A stretch of 64,000 bases of DNA, from contig NZ_OBMQ01000001.1 in assembly GCF_900217795.1 (NCBI RefSeq), positions 1 through 64,000 on the forward strand, in the 5' to 3' direction. This DNA comes from Ureibacillus xyleni (GTDB taxonomy: Bacteria > Bacillota > Bacilli > Bacillales_A > Planococcaceae). Position 1 is the stretch's first letter. The number at the start of each line of letters is the position of its first letter. Below are positions 18,085 to 27,661 of this stretch, one piece after another. A program made the translations under genes and the position numbers. A model generated the notes under the pieces. The model saw only the letters and a list, made by a program, of their open reading frames with translations. It made no database searches and was not told where the DNA came from.

Positions 18085-18918
18085 TTAAATTTTTTCGATT
18101 GTAACTTCTGGTGCGCCAAGTCGAGGTTTCGCGCCGTGGTATACTGGGCCGACGAATTCGTTTAGTTTCCAGCCATGTTTGATGCCTGCTGCAACGAATT
18201 CTTTTGCTTCAAAAATGGCGTCTTTTACGGAAAGTCCATTTGCTAAATTGGCTGTAATACTTGCTGCAAATGTACAACCAGCACCGTGATTATAAAGCGT
18301 GTCAACTTTTTCTGTTTCTAATAAATAAAAGTCACTTCCGTCGTAGAATAAATCTACTGCTTTATCTGTTTGAAGTGCGCGGCCCCCTTTAATGACAACA
18401 TTTTTCGCACCAAGCGCAATAATTTTTTCTGCTGCTACTTTTAATTCATCAATCGTTTTCGGTGTGCCAGTGCCAGCTAATTGGCCAGCTTCAAACAGGT
18501 TTGGAGTTGTGACAAGGGCGTTTGGTAGAAGATATGTGATCATTGCATCTACCGTACCTGGATTTAATACTTCATCTTCTCCTTTACATACCATTACAGG
18601 GTCAATTACAACGTTTTGTACGCCAGATGCCTTAATTGCTTCACCTGTTGTTTGAATTACTTCCTCTGTTGATAACATTCCTGTTTTAAGCGCATCGATG
18701 CCAGTTGAGAAGGCCGTTTTTAATTGAGCTTTTAACACATCAATTGGTAATGTATGAACTCCATGAGCCCAATTGTTATCAGGATCCATTGTCGCGATAA
18801 CTGTCACGGCTGCCATCCCATACGTATTATGTTCTTCAAATGCTTTTAAATCTGCTTCTAGACCTGCTCCTCCTGATGCGTCAGAACCAGCTATTGTTAA
18901 AGTTTTTTTCAATGACAT
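18085..18918 (-). CDS. pdxK: Pyridoxine/pyridoxal/pyridoxamine kinase PdxK
   Basis: Ribokinase-fold kinase phosphorylating B6 vitamers to PLP and its relatives. The 277-residue protein closely follows the B. subtilis PdxK pattern: TIAGSDASGGAGLEADLKAFEE at the N-terminus, DPVMVCKGEDEVL in the middle and the anion-hole/catalytic motif HGAGCTFAASITA about residue 210. The family is close to ThiD (HMP kinase), but the NNWAHGVHTLPID and VGPVYH stretches favour PdxK. Single gene. Confidence 0.9.
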   Translation of the reverse strand: MSLKKTLTIAGSDASGGAGLEADLKAFEEHNTYGMAAVTVIATMDPDNNWAHGVHTLPIDVLKAQLKTAFSTGIDALKTGMLSTEEVIQTTGEAIKASGVQNVVIDPVMVCKGEDEVLNPGTVDAMITYLLPNALVTTPNLFEAGQLAGTGTPKTIDELKVAAEKIIALGAKNVVIKGGRALQTDKAVDLFYDGSDFYLLETEKVDTLYNHGAGCTFAASITANLANGLSVKDAIFEAKEFVAAGIKHGWKLNEFVGPVYHGAKPRLGAPEVTIEKI

Positions 18919-19095
18919 TTTTATCTACTCCCTTATCTTATCTAATGCTTACAGTATAAAATAAATCTGACTATACTAAAATGGTCAGAATTATAAAATG
19001 TTGTAGGGTCAGTTTTGGGTTGATTGGTGAAAAACATAAAATCTTCTATTGAAACCGATTCAACAATCAAGTACGGTGAAGGTGGGGTGAATTAT

Positions 19096-19770
19096 ATGAA
19101 TACAGTATTTGATAATGATTGGCAAGATATCCTTGCTGAAGAATTTGAAAAGAGATATTTCATTCATTTGCAGGAATTTGTCGCGGATCAATATAATAAA
19201 TCAACTGTTTATCCACCGAAACATGAGGTCATGAATGCCTTTAAAAAAATACCTTATTCTAAGGTGAAGGTGGTTGTGTTAGGGCAGGATCCATATCACG
19301 GCAAAGGGCAAGCAAATGGTCTATGTTTTTCAGTAAATAGTGGAGTTCTTATTCCGCCAAGTTTAAAAAACATCTTTCAAGAACTTCATAACGATTTGGG
19401 ATGTCCAATTCCAACAGACGGTAATTTAATGAAATGGGCAAACCAAGGTGTGTTTTTATTAAATACAGTATTAACGGTACGAGAAGGTGAAGCGAATTCA
19501 CATAAAGGAGAGGGCTGGGAACAGTTTACCGATGTGGTGATCGAAAAACTTGCTGAAAGAACTCGTCCGATGATTTTTGTGTTATGGGGAAAACCTGCTC
19601 AAAAGAAGAAAAAAATTATTGAACGATATGGTCCTCATCATTATATTTTAGAAGCGGCCCATCCAAGTCCATTAAGTGCGTACCGAGGTTTCTTCGGAAG
19701 TAAACCATTCTCTAAAATTAACACCAAGTTAGCAGAATGGGGACAACCACCAATTGATTGGAGTTTGTAG
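19096..19770 (+). CDS. ung: Uracil-DNA glycosylase Ung
   Basis: Removes uracil from DNA to start base-excision repair. The 224-residue family 1 enzyme shows the water-activating loop VVVLGQDPYHGKGQANGLCFSV, LLNTVLTVREGEANSHKG and the DNA-intercalating loop EAAHPSPLSAYRGF. ATG at 19096 after GGTGGGG gives the usual family length; the longer open frame from 19024 adds 24 residues without family support. It begins a ywd-like block. Confidence 0.97.
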   Translation: MNTVFDNDWQDILAEEFEKRYFIHLQEFVADQYNKSTVYPPKHEVMNAFKKIPYSKVKVVVLGQDPYHGKGQANGLCFSVNSGVLIPPSLKNIFQELHNDLGCPIPTDGNLMKWANQGVFLLNTVLTVREGEANSHKGEGWEQFTDVVIEKLAERTRPMIFVLWGKPAQKKKKIIERYGPHHYILEAAHPSPLSAYRGFFGSKPFSKINTKLAEWGQPPIDWSL

Positions 19771-19773
19771 AAA

Positions 19774-19867
19774 CGCACATAAACAAGACAAAACCGCACA
19801 TAAAGTTGAGATAACCGCACATAAACAAGACAAAAACGCACATAAACATGAACAAACCGCACATAAA
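19774..19867 (+). repeat. 21-bp periodic repeat array B (core CGCACATAAA)
   Basis: Five copies of CGCACATAAA start at 19774, 19795, 19816, 19837 and 19858, all 21 bases apart, with 11-base fillers. The core is identical to that of array A six kilobases away but the fillers differ. The array starts three bases after the ung stop, and its TAA triplets are in the ung frame. No terminator separates it from ung. Confidence 0.92.
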
Positions 19868-19936
19868 ACAAAGAACACTTAACTTTTAACTTCACTTGAA
19901 TCATGTTACATTGTTATAGAAAGAGAGGGAGCAACC

Positions 19937-20116
19937 GTGAAAGTCAGTTGCTTTAAATGTCAGCATTTCCGTGTAACTTGGGACCAAAATAACCCAAGAG
20001 GATGCGCGGCTTATCAATTTAAATCAAAACAGCTTCCTTCCATAATCGTTAAACAATCGTCAGGTATGGATTGTATGCAATTTTCACCGAAACAAACACA
20101 GGAGGACCGTAGATGA
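19937..20116 (+). CDS. Small cysteine-containing protein of unknown function
   Basis: A 59-residue protein starting at GTG 19937 (GAGAGGGAG upstream) with KVSCFKCQHFRVTWD, then PRGCAAYQFK and GMDCMQF. The Cys pattern (C-x2-C, single C, single C) resembles a small metal-binding fold found as a conserved short protein in Firmicutes, sometimes mislabelled as uracil-DNA glycosylase because of its neighbour. Its stop overlaps the next start by four bases (ATGA). Function unknown. Confidence 0.8.
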   Translation: MKVSCFKCQHFRVTWDQNNPRGCAAYQFKSKQLPSIIVKQSSGMDCMQFSPKQTQEDRR

Positions 20117-20403
20117 TGATTTCTTACAAATCACTTTTAGATGAAATCGAAGTACATCTAGCAAATGCTAAAAATACAGAAGACGAACAACAAATTCGTG
20201 AACAACTTACTGCCATTCGTGCCCTATGCAATGTTGGACTAGCTAACAATCAGATTTCAAAACCTACTACAAAAAGTGTTAGTCTGAATCAATCAAATAC
20301 TTCACCCAGTCAATCTCAAAGTATCATAAATAGTGTTTCATCGTTAAATGCTTCAAAGCTTACAGAAAACGATGCAAATGGGGATTCGATTTTTGATTTT
20401 TAA
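20113..20403 (+). CDS. ywdI: YwdI family protein
   Basis: A 96-residue acidic and Ser/Asn/Gln-rich protein. The N-terminal half (LLDEIEVHLANAKNTEDEQQIREQLTAIRALCNVGL) is predicted helical, the rest low complexity, ending NGDSIFDF. Position after ung and before a YwdK-like gene matches B. subtilis ywdI. AGGAGG is seven bases from ATG 20113. Function unknown. Confidence 0.75.
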   Translation: MMISYKSLLDEIEVHLANAKNTEDEQQIREQLTAIRALCNVGLANNQISKPTTKSVSLNQSNTSPSQSQSIINSVSSLNASKLTENDANGDSIFDF

Positions 20404-20438
20404 TTTAATCGTACATATAGAAAGAGGTCAGTTTATAC

Positions 20439-20810
20439 ATGAAAGGTTCAATCATATCCGGTGCAATTCATGGTTTACTTGCTGTGGCATTAGGTGCGTT
20501 TGGTGCCCACGCATTAAAAAATGTACTAGATGACTACGGCGCAGGCATTTGGGATACTGCTGTACAATACCAAATGTTCCATGCAACTGCTTTACTGTTC
20601 ATTGGGGTTTTAATCAAACTACTTGGCCCGATTAAGCAACTTAAAATCGCGGCAATTTGTATGAATCTAGGAATACTCTTCTTCTCAGGAAGCTTATTTA
20701 TTTTAGCGTTATCTGGGATTGGTACGCTTGGTGCCATTACGCCAATCGGGGGAGTATTATTTATCAGTGGATGGATTCTAATTATTGTTTCTATCTTAAA
20801 ACACAAATAA
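20439..20810 (+). CDS. ywdK: YwdK-like DUF423 membrane protein
   Basis: A 123-residue membrane protein with four hydrophobic segments, the family hallmark LGAFGAHALKNVL near residues 18-30 and QYQMFHATALL. DUF423 proteins are widespread and of unknown function. It is the last gene of the ung-ywdI-ywdK block and is followed by a terminator. Confidence 0.88.
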   Translation: MKGSIISGAIHGLLAVALGAFGAHALKNVLDDYGAGIWDTAVQYQMFHATALLFIGVLIKLLGPIKQLKIAAICMNLGILFFSGSLFILALSGIGTLGAITPIGGVLFISGWILIIVSILKHK

Positions 20811-20815
20811 CGTTG

Positions 20816-20857
20816 AAAGAATTACTAGATGCATATCTTAGTAATTCTTTTTTTATT
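20816..20857 (+). terminator. Terminator after ywdK
   Basis: AAAGAATTACTA and TAGTAATTCTTT form a 12-bp stem with an 11-base loop followed by a T tract. Confidence 0.9.
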
Positions 20858-20950
20858 TCAAATAATAATTAATTTCTCTCTATATAATATTGTAAAAGTC
20901 ATGGTAAAGTAACAGTATACTATTGTCGAATTTTAGAGAGGGGATACCTT

Positions 20951-22126
20951 ATGAATGATTTATTTTCGGCATTAAATAAAAATTATGATGAGATGGTATC
21001 GATTCGCAGACATCTGCATGCAAACCCTGAGCTCTCTTTCCAAGAAGTGATGACGCCAAAATTTATAGCGGATTATCACAGAAAGTTAGGTCTTGAAGTG
21101 CGTGAAGGAGTAGGAGGGCGTGGTGTTGTTGCGAAATTACCAGGTGCGAAACCAGGAAAAACCGTAGCGTTACGTGCAGACTTTGATGCCCTTGCGATTC
21201 AAGAATTAAACGAGGTCCCATATAAATCAAAAGTTGATGGTGTTATGCATGCTTGTGGTCACGATGGTCATACCGCAACTTTGCTTGTTCTTGCTAAAGT
21301 TCTCAAAGAAATGCGTTCTGAATTGGCGGGTAATGTTGTATTTATCCATCAGTTTGCAGAAGAAATTACACCGGGTGGGGCTAAGCCAATGATTGAGGAC
21401 GGTTGTTTAGATGGGGTGGATGTTATTTTTGGTACGCATTTATGGGCACCAACCCCATTAGGAGATGTTTTAGTACGCAACGGTTCGATTATGGCGGCAG
21501 CAGACATGTTTGAAATCACGATTCACGGTAAAGGGGGGCATGGTGCCGAGCCTCATAATTCTGTTGATGCAATCGTCATCGGTTCACAATTTATTACACA
21601 GTTGCAAACCCTTGTTTCAAGAAGAGTGGATCCACTGAAATCTGCTGTTGTATCAGTAGGGCATTTTGAAGCGATTAATCCTTTTAATGTCATTGCTGAG
21701 AGTGTTGTTATTAAAGGAACGGTAAGAACTTTTGAAGAAAGTGTGCGCACATTGCTTGAGCAGGAAATAGAACTCCTAGTAAAAACAATTTGCGAAGGCG
21801 CACATGCAACTTGTGATTATCATTTTTCTAGAGGATATCCACCTGTTGTCAATCATAAAAAAGAAACACAATTTATTGCAGATATTGCGTGCTCAGTACC
21901 AGAAGTTACAAATGTTAAAGAGTGTGCACCATTTATGATTGGGGAAGATTTTGCGTATTATCTAGAAAAAGTTCCAGGTACATTCTTTATTACAGGAGCA
22001 AAAAATCCAGAATGGGAATCGGCGTATCCACATCACCATGCACGTTTTGATTTTGATGAAAGAGCGATGTTAGTTGCTGCAAAAACAATGGGCATGGCGA
22101 CATTAAAATATTTAAAACATAAATAA
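20951..22126 (+). CDS. M20 family amidohydrolase/metallopeptidase
   Basis: A 391-residue cytoplasmic dinuclear metal hydrolase of the amidohydrolase branch of M20 (IAA-amino-acid/hippurate hydrolase, N-acyl amino acid amidases). RRHLHANPELSFQE, the metal motif HACGHDGHTA, catalytic-Glu stretch QFAEEITPGG and the lid-domain GKGGHGAEPHNSVDAI are present. The substrate cannot be told from sequence. RBS GAGAGGGG. Likely expressed alone or with the chemoreceptor 36 bases downstream. Confidence 0.9.
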   Translation: MNDLFSALNKNYDEMVSIRRHLHANPELSFQEVMTPKFIADYHRKLGLEVREGVGGRGVVAKLPGAKPGKTVALRADFDALAIQELNEVPYKSKVDGVMHACGHDGHTATLLVLAKVLKEMRSELAGNVVFIHQFAEEITPGGAKPMIEDGCLDGVDVIFGTHLWAPTPLGDVLVRNGSIMAAADMFEITIHGKGGHGAEPHNSVDAIVIGSQFITQLQTLVSRRVDPLKSAVVSVGHFEAINPFNVIAESVVIKGTVRTFEESVRTLLEQEIELLVKTICEGAHATCDYHFSRGYPPVVNHKKETQFIADIACSVPEVTNVKECAPFMIGEDFAYYLEKVPGTFFITGAKNPEWESAYPHHHARFDFDERAMLVAAKTMGMATLKYLKHK

Positions 22127-22162
22127 CCTCAAATATAAAGAGAGAGAAAAGGTGAGGATTAT

Positions 22163-23848
22163 ATGAGTATAGGTACTAAATTAAGTGCATCATTTTATTC
22201 ACTAATTATTTTATTATGTATTTCGGTTGTAGTGAGTTTCTTTAATTTAAATAATATACAAGGCAAGATGGACGAAGCACTAGAAAGACGAATAACACAA
22301 ATGGTCGAAATTGAAGAAATGCGCTATTCGTTGGCAATGCAGGGGTTATTAGTTCGAGAAATAATTGTAAACGATTCAGATAGTACTAGAGAAAGTTTAC
22401 TAAACTTTAAAGAGTCATTTGAAGAACATATTACAACACTTAAGGAAACTACTAAAAGTGAAACAATGAAAAGTTATCTTCAAGAGATTGAAAATTTCCG
22501 AAACAGTTATGATCAAAATATAATGACTGCCCTTGACGCTCTGGACCAAGGTGATACAAAGCAAGCAACATTTATTGTTTCAAACTTTTTATCAGTGGAT
22601 AGTCAAAACTTAACAGTCGTTACAGATAAAATGTTTGAATATCAGAACTCTCAATTAACAGACGTACGCAAACAAGCTAATGATACAATATCAAACTCTA
22701 AAACGATTTCAATTACTGTATTAATAATTAGTATTTTAATAAGTATTGCTTTAGTAATCTATGTGAAGAGAACTGTAGCATATCCTTTAAGAAAAGTTGT
22801 TAACTCTGTGAATGTAGTTTCAGCAGGGGACCTAACAGAAGATGATTTACCTGTACGAACAAGAGATGAAATTGGTCAATTAGCGAAATCCTTTAATATG
22901 ATGAAAGGGAATTTAAAATCCCTCATAAAAAGTGTTCAACAAAATACCGAGCATTTAAGTGCAGCTGCCGAGGAGTTATCCGCAAGTACAGAGGAAATTA
23001 CAGCATCCACAGAAGATGTGACAGTGCGTGTTGAAGCAACGGCAGAACAAGTTAAAACAAGTTCGGTCGCATCATTTGAAAGTGCAAAATCAATGGATGA
23101 GACGGCTTCAGGGGTACAACGGATTGCAGAATCAACACTAGTTCTACATAATAGTTCAGTGAATGCAAGTGAAACAGCAACGCATGGTACAGAAATTCTT
23201 CAAAAAGCAGAAAGTCAAATGAATGCAATTAGTCACTCAACAACTTTAGTTAACGAGCTTGTACAAAAATTGAGTAAGCAAACTGAGGAAATTGAGAGTA
23301 TTTCAAAAGTCATTACTGATATTACCGAACAAACGAACTTATTAGCGTTAAACGCAGCAATTGAAGCTGCTCGAGCAGGTGAACATGGCAAGGGCTTTGC
23401 TGTTGTTGCAGAAGAAGTTCGTAAGCTAGCAGAAGAATCTAAAAATTCTGCTAGTCAAATCTTTAATTTAACAATGGAAATTAAGTCAGATACGGAAAAT
23501 GTTGAAAAGGCTGTTACAGAATCCATTTCTTCAGTTGGTGAGGGTGTACACATTATCAGTGCAGCGGGTAGTTCCTTTAATACGATTGTCCATGCAGTAG
23601 AAGATATGAGAAATCAAATAGAGGAAATCTCAGCAACATCTGAACAAATCTCAGCAAGTGCAGAGGAAGTATCTGCATCAGTTAATCAAATTTCAAGAGG
23701 ATCATCGAAATCAGCCAATGATGTTGAAATGATTGCTGCTGCGATTCAAGAGCAGGCTGCAACAATGGAACAAGTAAATTCCGTTGCAGTAGAATTAAGT
23801 ATTAAAGCGCAAGAATTACAAAGTGAAATTCAAAAGTTTAAAATTTAA
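22163..23848 (+). CDS. Methyl-accepting chemotaxis protein
   Basis: Membrane chemoreceptor of 561 residues: membrane segment at about 8-30, a periplasm-facing helical sensor domain (4HB type) to about 188, second membrane segment to about 210, HAMP to about 262, then the cytoplasmic signalling coiled coil. The highly conserved tip reads [21 protein letters not shown] about residues 388-408, where CheW/CheA bind. No C-terminal CheR/CheB docking pentapeptide is seen. The ligand is unknown. Confidence 0.95.
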   Translation: MSIGTKLSASFYSLIILLCISVVVSFFNLNNIQGKMDEALERRITQMVEIEEMRYSLAMQGLLVREIIVNDSDSTRESLLNFKESFEEHITTLKETTKSETMKSYLQEIENFRNSYDQNIMTALDALDQGDTKQATFIVSNFLSVDSQNLTVVTDKMFEYQNSQLTDVRKQANDTISNSKTISITVLIISILISIALVIYVKRTVAYPLRKVVNSVNVVSAGDLTEDDLPVRTRDEIGQLAKSFNMMKGNLKSLIKSVQQNTEHLSAAAEELSASTEEITASTEDVTVRVEATAEQVKTSSVASFESAKSMDETASGVQRIAESTLVLHNSSVNASETATHGTEILQKAESQMNAISHSTTLVNELVQKLSKQTEEIESISKVITDITEQTNLLALNAAIEAARAGEHGKGFAVVAEEVRKLAEESKNSASQIFNLTMEIKSDTENVEKAVTESISSVGEGVHIISAAGSSFNTIVHAVEDMRNQIEEISATSEQISASAEEVSASVNQISRGSSKSANDVEMIAAAIQEQAATMEQVNSVAVELSIKAQELQSEIQKFKI

Positions 23849-23859
23849 TAAAAAAAGTT

Positions 23860-23897
23860 GCCCACATCAATCCTTTGAAGGTTGAGTGGGCCTTTTT
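23860..23897 (+). terminator. Terminator of the chemoreceptor gene
   Basis: GCCCAC-ATC-AATCCTT and AAGGTT-GA-GTGGGC form an interrupted stem followed by CTTTTTG. It lies between convergent genes. Confidence 0.85.
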
Positions 23898-23935
23898 GTT
23901 AAAAAAACAATTCTTTAAGCACGCTGCATAAATTA

Positions 23936-24406
23936 TTAAGTTCCAAATGGATTACGATAGTTTATATAAGCAAGTTCTTCATCAAACTCAGCAAAATCGA
24001 AATAAATCATTGGGAATAAATAGTTATGATTTGTATCAAGTTCGCGGATGATTGCATGGTCACGCCCTGCTTCTACAACGACCCCTCGAACTCTAATCGT
24101 ATTGCCATTTGCTGTATCTTGCTGCACATTTGCAGATGGTACAGTGAAGAAGAAAGTTGCTGGTTTTCCTCGGTTTAAACGTAAAATGTTTTCGATGTAC
24201 GATTCTTCACGTAATGTTGGGGCAGAGCCATTTTGAACAGGAATTCCACTTGTCGTTTGCCCTCCATTAGGAACCGCAGTCTGTGGAGTTGGGAACGGTC
24301 TTGTTTGCGATTGACCGCTTTGCATTTGCCCCGCTGGATATTGCCCCATAGGATATTGTCCCATAGGATATTGCTGTTGATTTTGTTGACCCCAGTAATA
24401 ATACAA
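23936..24406 (-). CDS. gerQ: Spore coat protein GerQ
   Basis: Inner-coat protein needed to keep the cortex-lytic enzyme CwlJ in spores. The C-terminal half is the GerQ domain (YIENILRLNRGKPATFFF, RGVVVEAGRDHAI, YFDFAEFDEELAY); the N-terminal half is Gln/Pro/Gly-rich with a repeated QYPMG unit. The likely start is TTG 24406, seven bases after AAAGGATG; the open frame reaches GTG 24424 but that start has no site. In B. subtilis Tgl cross-links GerQ through N-terminal lysines; here the only lysine after the TTG start lies in the core domain, while glutamines abound. Confidence 0.88.
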   Translation of the reverse strand: MYYYWGQQNQQQYPMGQYPMGQYPAGQMQSGQSQTRPFPTPQTAVPNGGQTTSGIPVQNGSAPTLREESYIENILRLNRGKPATFFFTVPSANVQQDTANGNTIRVRGVVVEAGRDHAIIRELDTNHNYLFPMIYFDFAEFDEELAYINYRNPFGT

Positions 24407-24822
24407 GAATAAACATCCTTTCACTATAAATTTTACTTAAGCATCATTAAAGTGGATGATAAGTTTACACATAAGGACAATCCAAAAACATACAGGTGAT
24501 GAAACGTGAATTCTACATTCCACTTATTAAACTACTTAACACCCTACAGTAGCATGAAGAGTAAGATTTTTCTTGCTTGGAAGCAGTAAGTATTGATGCT
24601 ACTGAACAAGACACAAACCTCCTCATAACCATGTATATGCGCAAGGCATCATTTAAGAATAATTAAATGTCAAAAAATCACCCATGCAACTAATTTATGT
24701 AACACAATACTTCTTGTTCACAATTTGTATAAAAAAATAAAATTCTTAATACACTATAGATAAGAGGAAAGTTTTACAAAGTTTTGGCGGTTTTTGGGGA
24801 TAAAAAAATGTAAGGGGAATCG
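24407..24822. other. Intergenic region between gerQ and a small membrane gene
   Basis: About 400 bases without a gene I can support. It should contain the sporulation promoter of gerQ on the minus strand, but no convincing sigma-E/K boxes were identified. CAGTAGCAT near 24548 and ATGCTACTG near 24596 are 9-bp inverted arms about 40 bases apart, of unknown meaning. Confidence 0.4.
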
Positions 24823-25035
24823 GTGAAGAAATCTACCTTAGGGGTTGGTACGATGCAAATAGGTATTTGGATTGGAATTGTCATCAGTGCGATTATTTCA
24901 TTTTTGGTCGCAAGTTTTTACGAGCAACCGTTGCATTGGTATTTGTTTGTCTTAATTGTGTTTATTGGTTTTTTTATTAACACCATCATCCTTATATTGA
25001 AAACAAAAGATGAAAAAGAGAAAAACGGTACGTAA
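24823..25035 (+). CDS. Small two-helix membrane protein
   Basis: Up to 70 residues with two hydrophobic helices (IGIWIGIVISAIISFLVASF and WYLFVLIVFIGFFINTIIL) and a charged tail KTKDEKEKNG. Two starts are possible: GTG 24823 with AAGGGG five bases upstream, or ATG 24853 with AGGGG eight bases upstream. It has its own terminator. Not a family I recognise; function unknown. Confidence 0.65.
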   Translation: MKKSTLGVGTMQIGIWIGIVISAIISFLVASFYEQPLHWYLFVLIVFIGFFINTIILILKTKDEKEKNGT

Positions 25036-25042
25036 TATGTTA

Positions 25043-25080
25043 AACTGCTCCCAATAATTTATTGGAGAAGCAGTTTTTTT
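25043..25080 (+). terminator. Terminator of the small membrane gene
   Basis: AACTGCT-CC and GG-AG-AGCAGTT form a stem over an AT-rich loop, followed by seven Ts. Confidence 0.88.
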
Positions 25081-25137
25081 GATGAAAAAAAGGCATGTAT
25101 CCAATTGTAGAGTGAACACATGCCAAAATCATAAGTT

Positions 25138-25893
25138 TTATTTATTTACAGATAAGAAATTCATTAATTTTTCGTTGTCTAATACGTTTCCAACTAAGAA
25201 CTCTCCAAATTCGCCATAGCGAGCTGAAACTTCATCAAAACGCATTTCATATACGATTTTCTTGAATTGAAGCATATCATCAGAGAATAATGTAACGCCC
25301 CATTCATGATCATCTAGACCAACAGAACCCGTAATATATTGTTTTACTTTTCCTGCATAACTACGACCAATTAAACCATGTGAACGCATTAATTCACGAC
25401 GGTCGTCCATGCTTAACATATACCAGTTATCATTTCCTTCGCGACGTTTGTCCATTGGGTAGAAACAAACATATTTTGTACGTGGTAGCTCTGGGTATAA
25501 ACGGGCACGCACATGTGGATTTTGGTATGGATCATCGTTTGACTCACCAGCTAAGTAGTTTGATAACTCAACTACAGAAACATAAGAGTAAGTTGGAATT
25601 GTGAAATCAGCTATTGCTAATTTATTAAATTCTGCTTCTAATTCTTGTAGTTCTTCTGGTGTTTCACGAAGAATCATTAACATAAAATCAGCTTTTTGTC
25701 CGATAATTGAATAGAAAGCATGAGATCCAGTTTTAGCAACGTGTGTTTCGTTTAATTTTTCTAAGTATTGGACGAATTCATCGATTGCTTTTGAACGTTC
25801 ATCTTGTGATACTAACTTCCAAGAAGCCCAATCAATTGAACGGAAATCGTGTAAACAGTACCAACCATCTAGTGTCATTGCTGCTTCATTCAT
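25138..25893 (-). CDS. hemQ: Coproheme decarboxylase HemQ (ChdC)
   Basis: Last enzyme of the coproporphyrin-dependent haem pathway of Gram-positive bacteria, turning coproheme III into haem b with peroxide. The 251-residue chlorite-dismutase-fold protein has the catalytic tyrosine Tyr145 in CFYPMDKRR and the proximal haem histidine His172 in [13 protein letters not shown] precedes the ATG. The B. subtilis counterpart is ywfI, near ywfL (lipL) and ywfN (rsfA), the order kept here. Confidence 0.95.
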   Translation of the reverse strand: MNEAAMTLDGWYCLHDFRSIDWASWKLVSQDERSKAIDEFVQYLEKLNETHVAKTGSHAFYSIIGQKADFMLMILRETPEELQELEAEFNKLAIADFTIPTYSYVSVVELSNYLAGESNDDPYQNPHVRARLYPELPRTKYVCFYPMDKRREGNDNWYMLSMDDRRELMRSHGLIGRSYAGKVKQYITGSVGLDDHEWGVTLFSDDMLQFKKIVYEMRFDEVSARYGEFGEFLVGNVLDNEKLMNFLSVNK

Positions 25894-26106
25894 TTATAAA
25901 CACTCCCTTAATTGATAATCATTCACAATTATCTTAGCATAAAATCAAAATAATTCCTTCTATGAATGCTGTAATATGTCGAAATTCACCATTTCGTCAT
26001 TAGTGTGCACATCTTTTTTATAACGCATAAGTATCGAGAAAATTTGATAAAACATTATTTTCATGTATTCTTAAAATAAATGGTGATTTTTAAGGAGTTT
26101 TTTACT

Positions 26107-26925
26107 ATGAATCCTCTGTTGCAACAACCAACATGGCGTTTTATTGATCAATCCAATATTATGAAAAATCGAACACCCCTAGAATCCTTTGCGATGGATG
26201 ACACACTTTGCGAAATCGTCGGGCAATTGCGTTCGCCAGCGACAATCCGAACATGGGTCCATGATGATACGGTTGTATTAGGCATTCAAGACCATCGTTT
26301 GCCCTATGTTCAAGAGGGAGTTGAACTTTTACATACAAAAGGGTATCAATCAATCGTACGTAATTCTGGTGGACTAGCAGTAGTGCTAGACAGTGGCGTA
26401 TTAAATATATCCATCATCCTTTCAGAGCAACCTGCATCTATTTCAATAAATAGTGGCTATGATGTTATGGTGGATTTAATAAAATACCTTTTTCCTGAGG
26501 TAGCTGATCAAATCGAAGCTTATGAAATTGAAGGTTCCTATTGTCCAGGTTCATATGATTTAAGCATTGATGGAAAGAAGTTTGCGGGAATATCACAACG
26601 CCGGCTAAGACAGGGAATCGCTGTTCAAATCTATTTATGTATTGAAGGTAGTGGAGCAAAACGCGCCGAGTTAATTAGAGATTTTTATAACATTAGTTTA
26701 AAAGATGTAGAGACAAAATTTGCTTATCCAAAAGTGAATCCATCTGTCATGGCGAGTTTAAGTGAACTATTAAACAAGCCGATTACCGTTCAAGAAACAG
26801 TTTTTCGGTTGCAAAATCTTTTTGAAAATATAGAAGTGAATAGTTTTGATGAAGAAGAATTAGAACTTTATATGTTTTATTTAAAACGAGTGTTAGAGCG
26901 AAATAAAAAAATGCTTGGAAAATAG
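26107..26925 (+). CDS. lipL: Octanoyl-[GcvH]:protein N-octanoyltransferase LipL
   Basis: Amidotransferase moving octanoyl from GcvH to E2 subunits in lipoate synthesis. The 272-residue protein has the biotin/lipoate ligase fold: RNSGGLAVVL, acyl-thioester cysteine Cys146 in EGSYCPGSYDLS and the lysine of GKKFAGISQRR. Start ATG 26107 follows AAGGAG; the open frame begins nine codons earlier without a site. Divergent from hemQ, as in the ywf block. Confidence 0.93.
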   Translation: MNPLLQQPTWRFIDQSNIMKNRTPLESFAMDDTLCEIVGQLRSPATIRTWVHDDTVVLGIQDHRLPYVQEGVELLHTKGYQSIVRNSGGLAVVLDSGVLNISIILSEQPASISINSGYDVMVDLIKYLFPEVADQIEAYEIEGSYCPGSYDLSIDGKKFAGISQRRLRQGIAVQIYLCIEGSGAKRAELIRDFYNISLKDVETKFAYPKVNPSVMASLSELLNKPITVQETVFRLQNLFENIEVNSFDEEELELYMFYLKRVLERNKKMLGK

Positions 26926-26930
26926 GAAAA

Positions 26931-26968
26931 AACGTGAATGTGCTTAATGAGGCACATCCACGTTTTCT
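26931..26968. terminator. Bidirectional terminator between lipL and rsfA
   Basis: AAAACGTG-ATGTGC and GCACAT-CCACGTTTT pair over a seven-base loop, with A and T tracts on the two sides. It serves both convergent genes and overlaps the rsfA stop region. Confidence 0.85.
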
Positions 26969-27615
26969 TTTTCAATAGAGCCAGTAGTATAGTTAGCTAC
27001 CAAGTTACCGTTTTTCTCCATTTTAAAGACAGGTGCAACACGTTGTTCATCTTCTTCTAGAGTTACTAATCTACGAGCACGATTCATAATCTGAACGAAT
27101 TGCTCATAATCTTCTCGTATTTCTTTATTCTCTTGTTCTAGTCGCTTTAACTGAGCTTCTAAATCTTTTACTTTTTCTGTAGCAGTATTTGCAATATGAC
27201 GCCATTTTGTTGCTTCAATATCATTTCCACCTTGATGTTGTAAACGTAATAGATAAGCAATCACAATATCAAGATTAAGAGCTGATAACGGAATCGATTT
27301 TACTTCTTCATTACTACTTGGAGTTGAAGCACCAGGTAATAGATAAACAGGTTGAGAGCGACGTCTACCATTCATTCCTAATACTCGCATTCTCTCTTTT
27401 CTTTCTTTCTTAGCTTCTGCTAGTTCTTTTTCATATAAACGACGAACGACTGCATTCCAACGAAAACCACATGCTGCTGCTGTACGATTTAACGCATCGC
27501 CAGCTTCTTCAAAAGCGTTTAATTGTGTACTACCTTCTTTCACGTGACGTAAAACTGCCTCAGCTAATAGTTCATCATTTTCTTTTAACCAAGCATCTTG
27601 TCTAATTTTAACCAT
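26944..27615 (-). CDS. rsfA: Prespore-specific transcription factor RsfA-like
   Basis: A 223-residue DNA-binding protein of the RsfA family that tunes sigma-F-dependent forespore genes. The N-terminal Myb/SANT-like domain (residues 3-65) shows RQDAWLKENDELLAEAVL and AAACGFRWNAVVRR; a coiled coil KVKDLEAQLKRLEQENKEIREDYEQF spans about 148-178. AGGAGG lies before ATG. The upstream forespore-type promoter agrees with expression in the prespore. Confidence 0.9.
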   Translation of the reverse strand: MVKIRQDAWLKENDELLAEAVLRHVKEGSTQLNAFEEAGDALNRTAAACGFRWNAVVRRLYEKELAEAKKERKERMRVLGMNGRRRSQPVYLLPGASTPSSNEEVKSIPLSALNLDIVIAYLLRLQHQGGNDIEATKWRHIANTATEKVKDLEAQLKRLEQENKEIREDYEQFVQIMNRARRLVTLEEDEQRVAPVFKMEKNGNLVANYTTGSIEKENVDVPH

Positions 27616-27661
27616 TGTAAAACCTCCTGTTAATAAAATAGTTTTTTCTTATCTCAAAACC

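Noticed and set aside
19641..19904. Minus-strand protein with YVRF heptad repeats
   Set aside because: It is the reverse of ung plus array B; the period comes from the 21-bp units, and in array A, with the same core, the corresponding frame is interrupted by a stop. No start site support.
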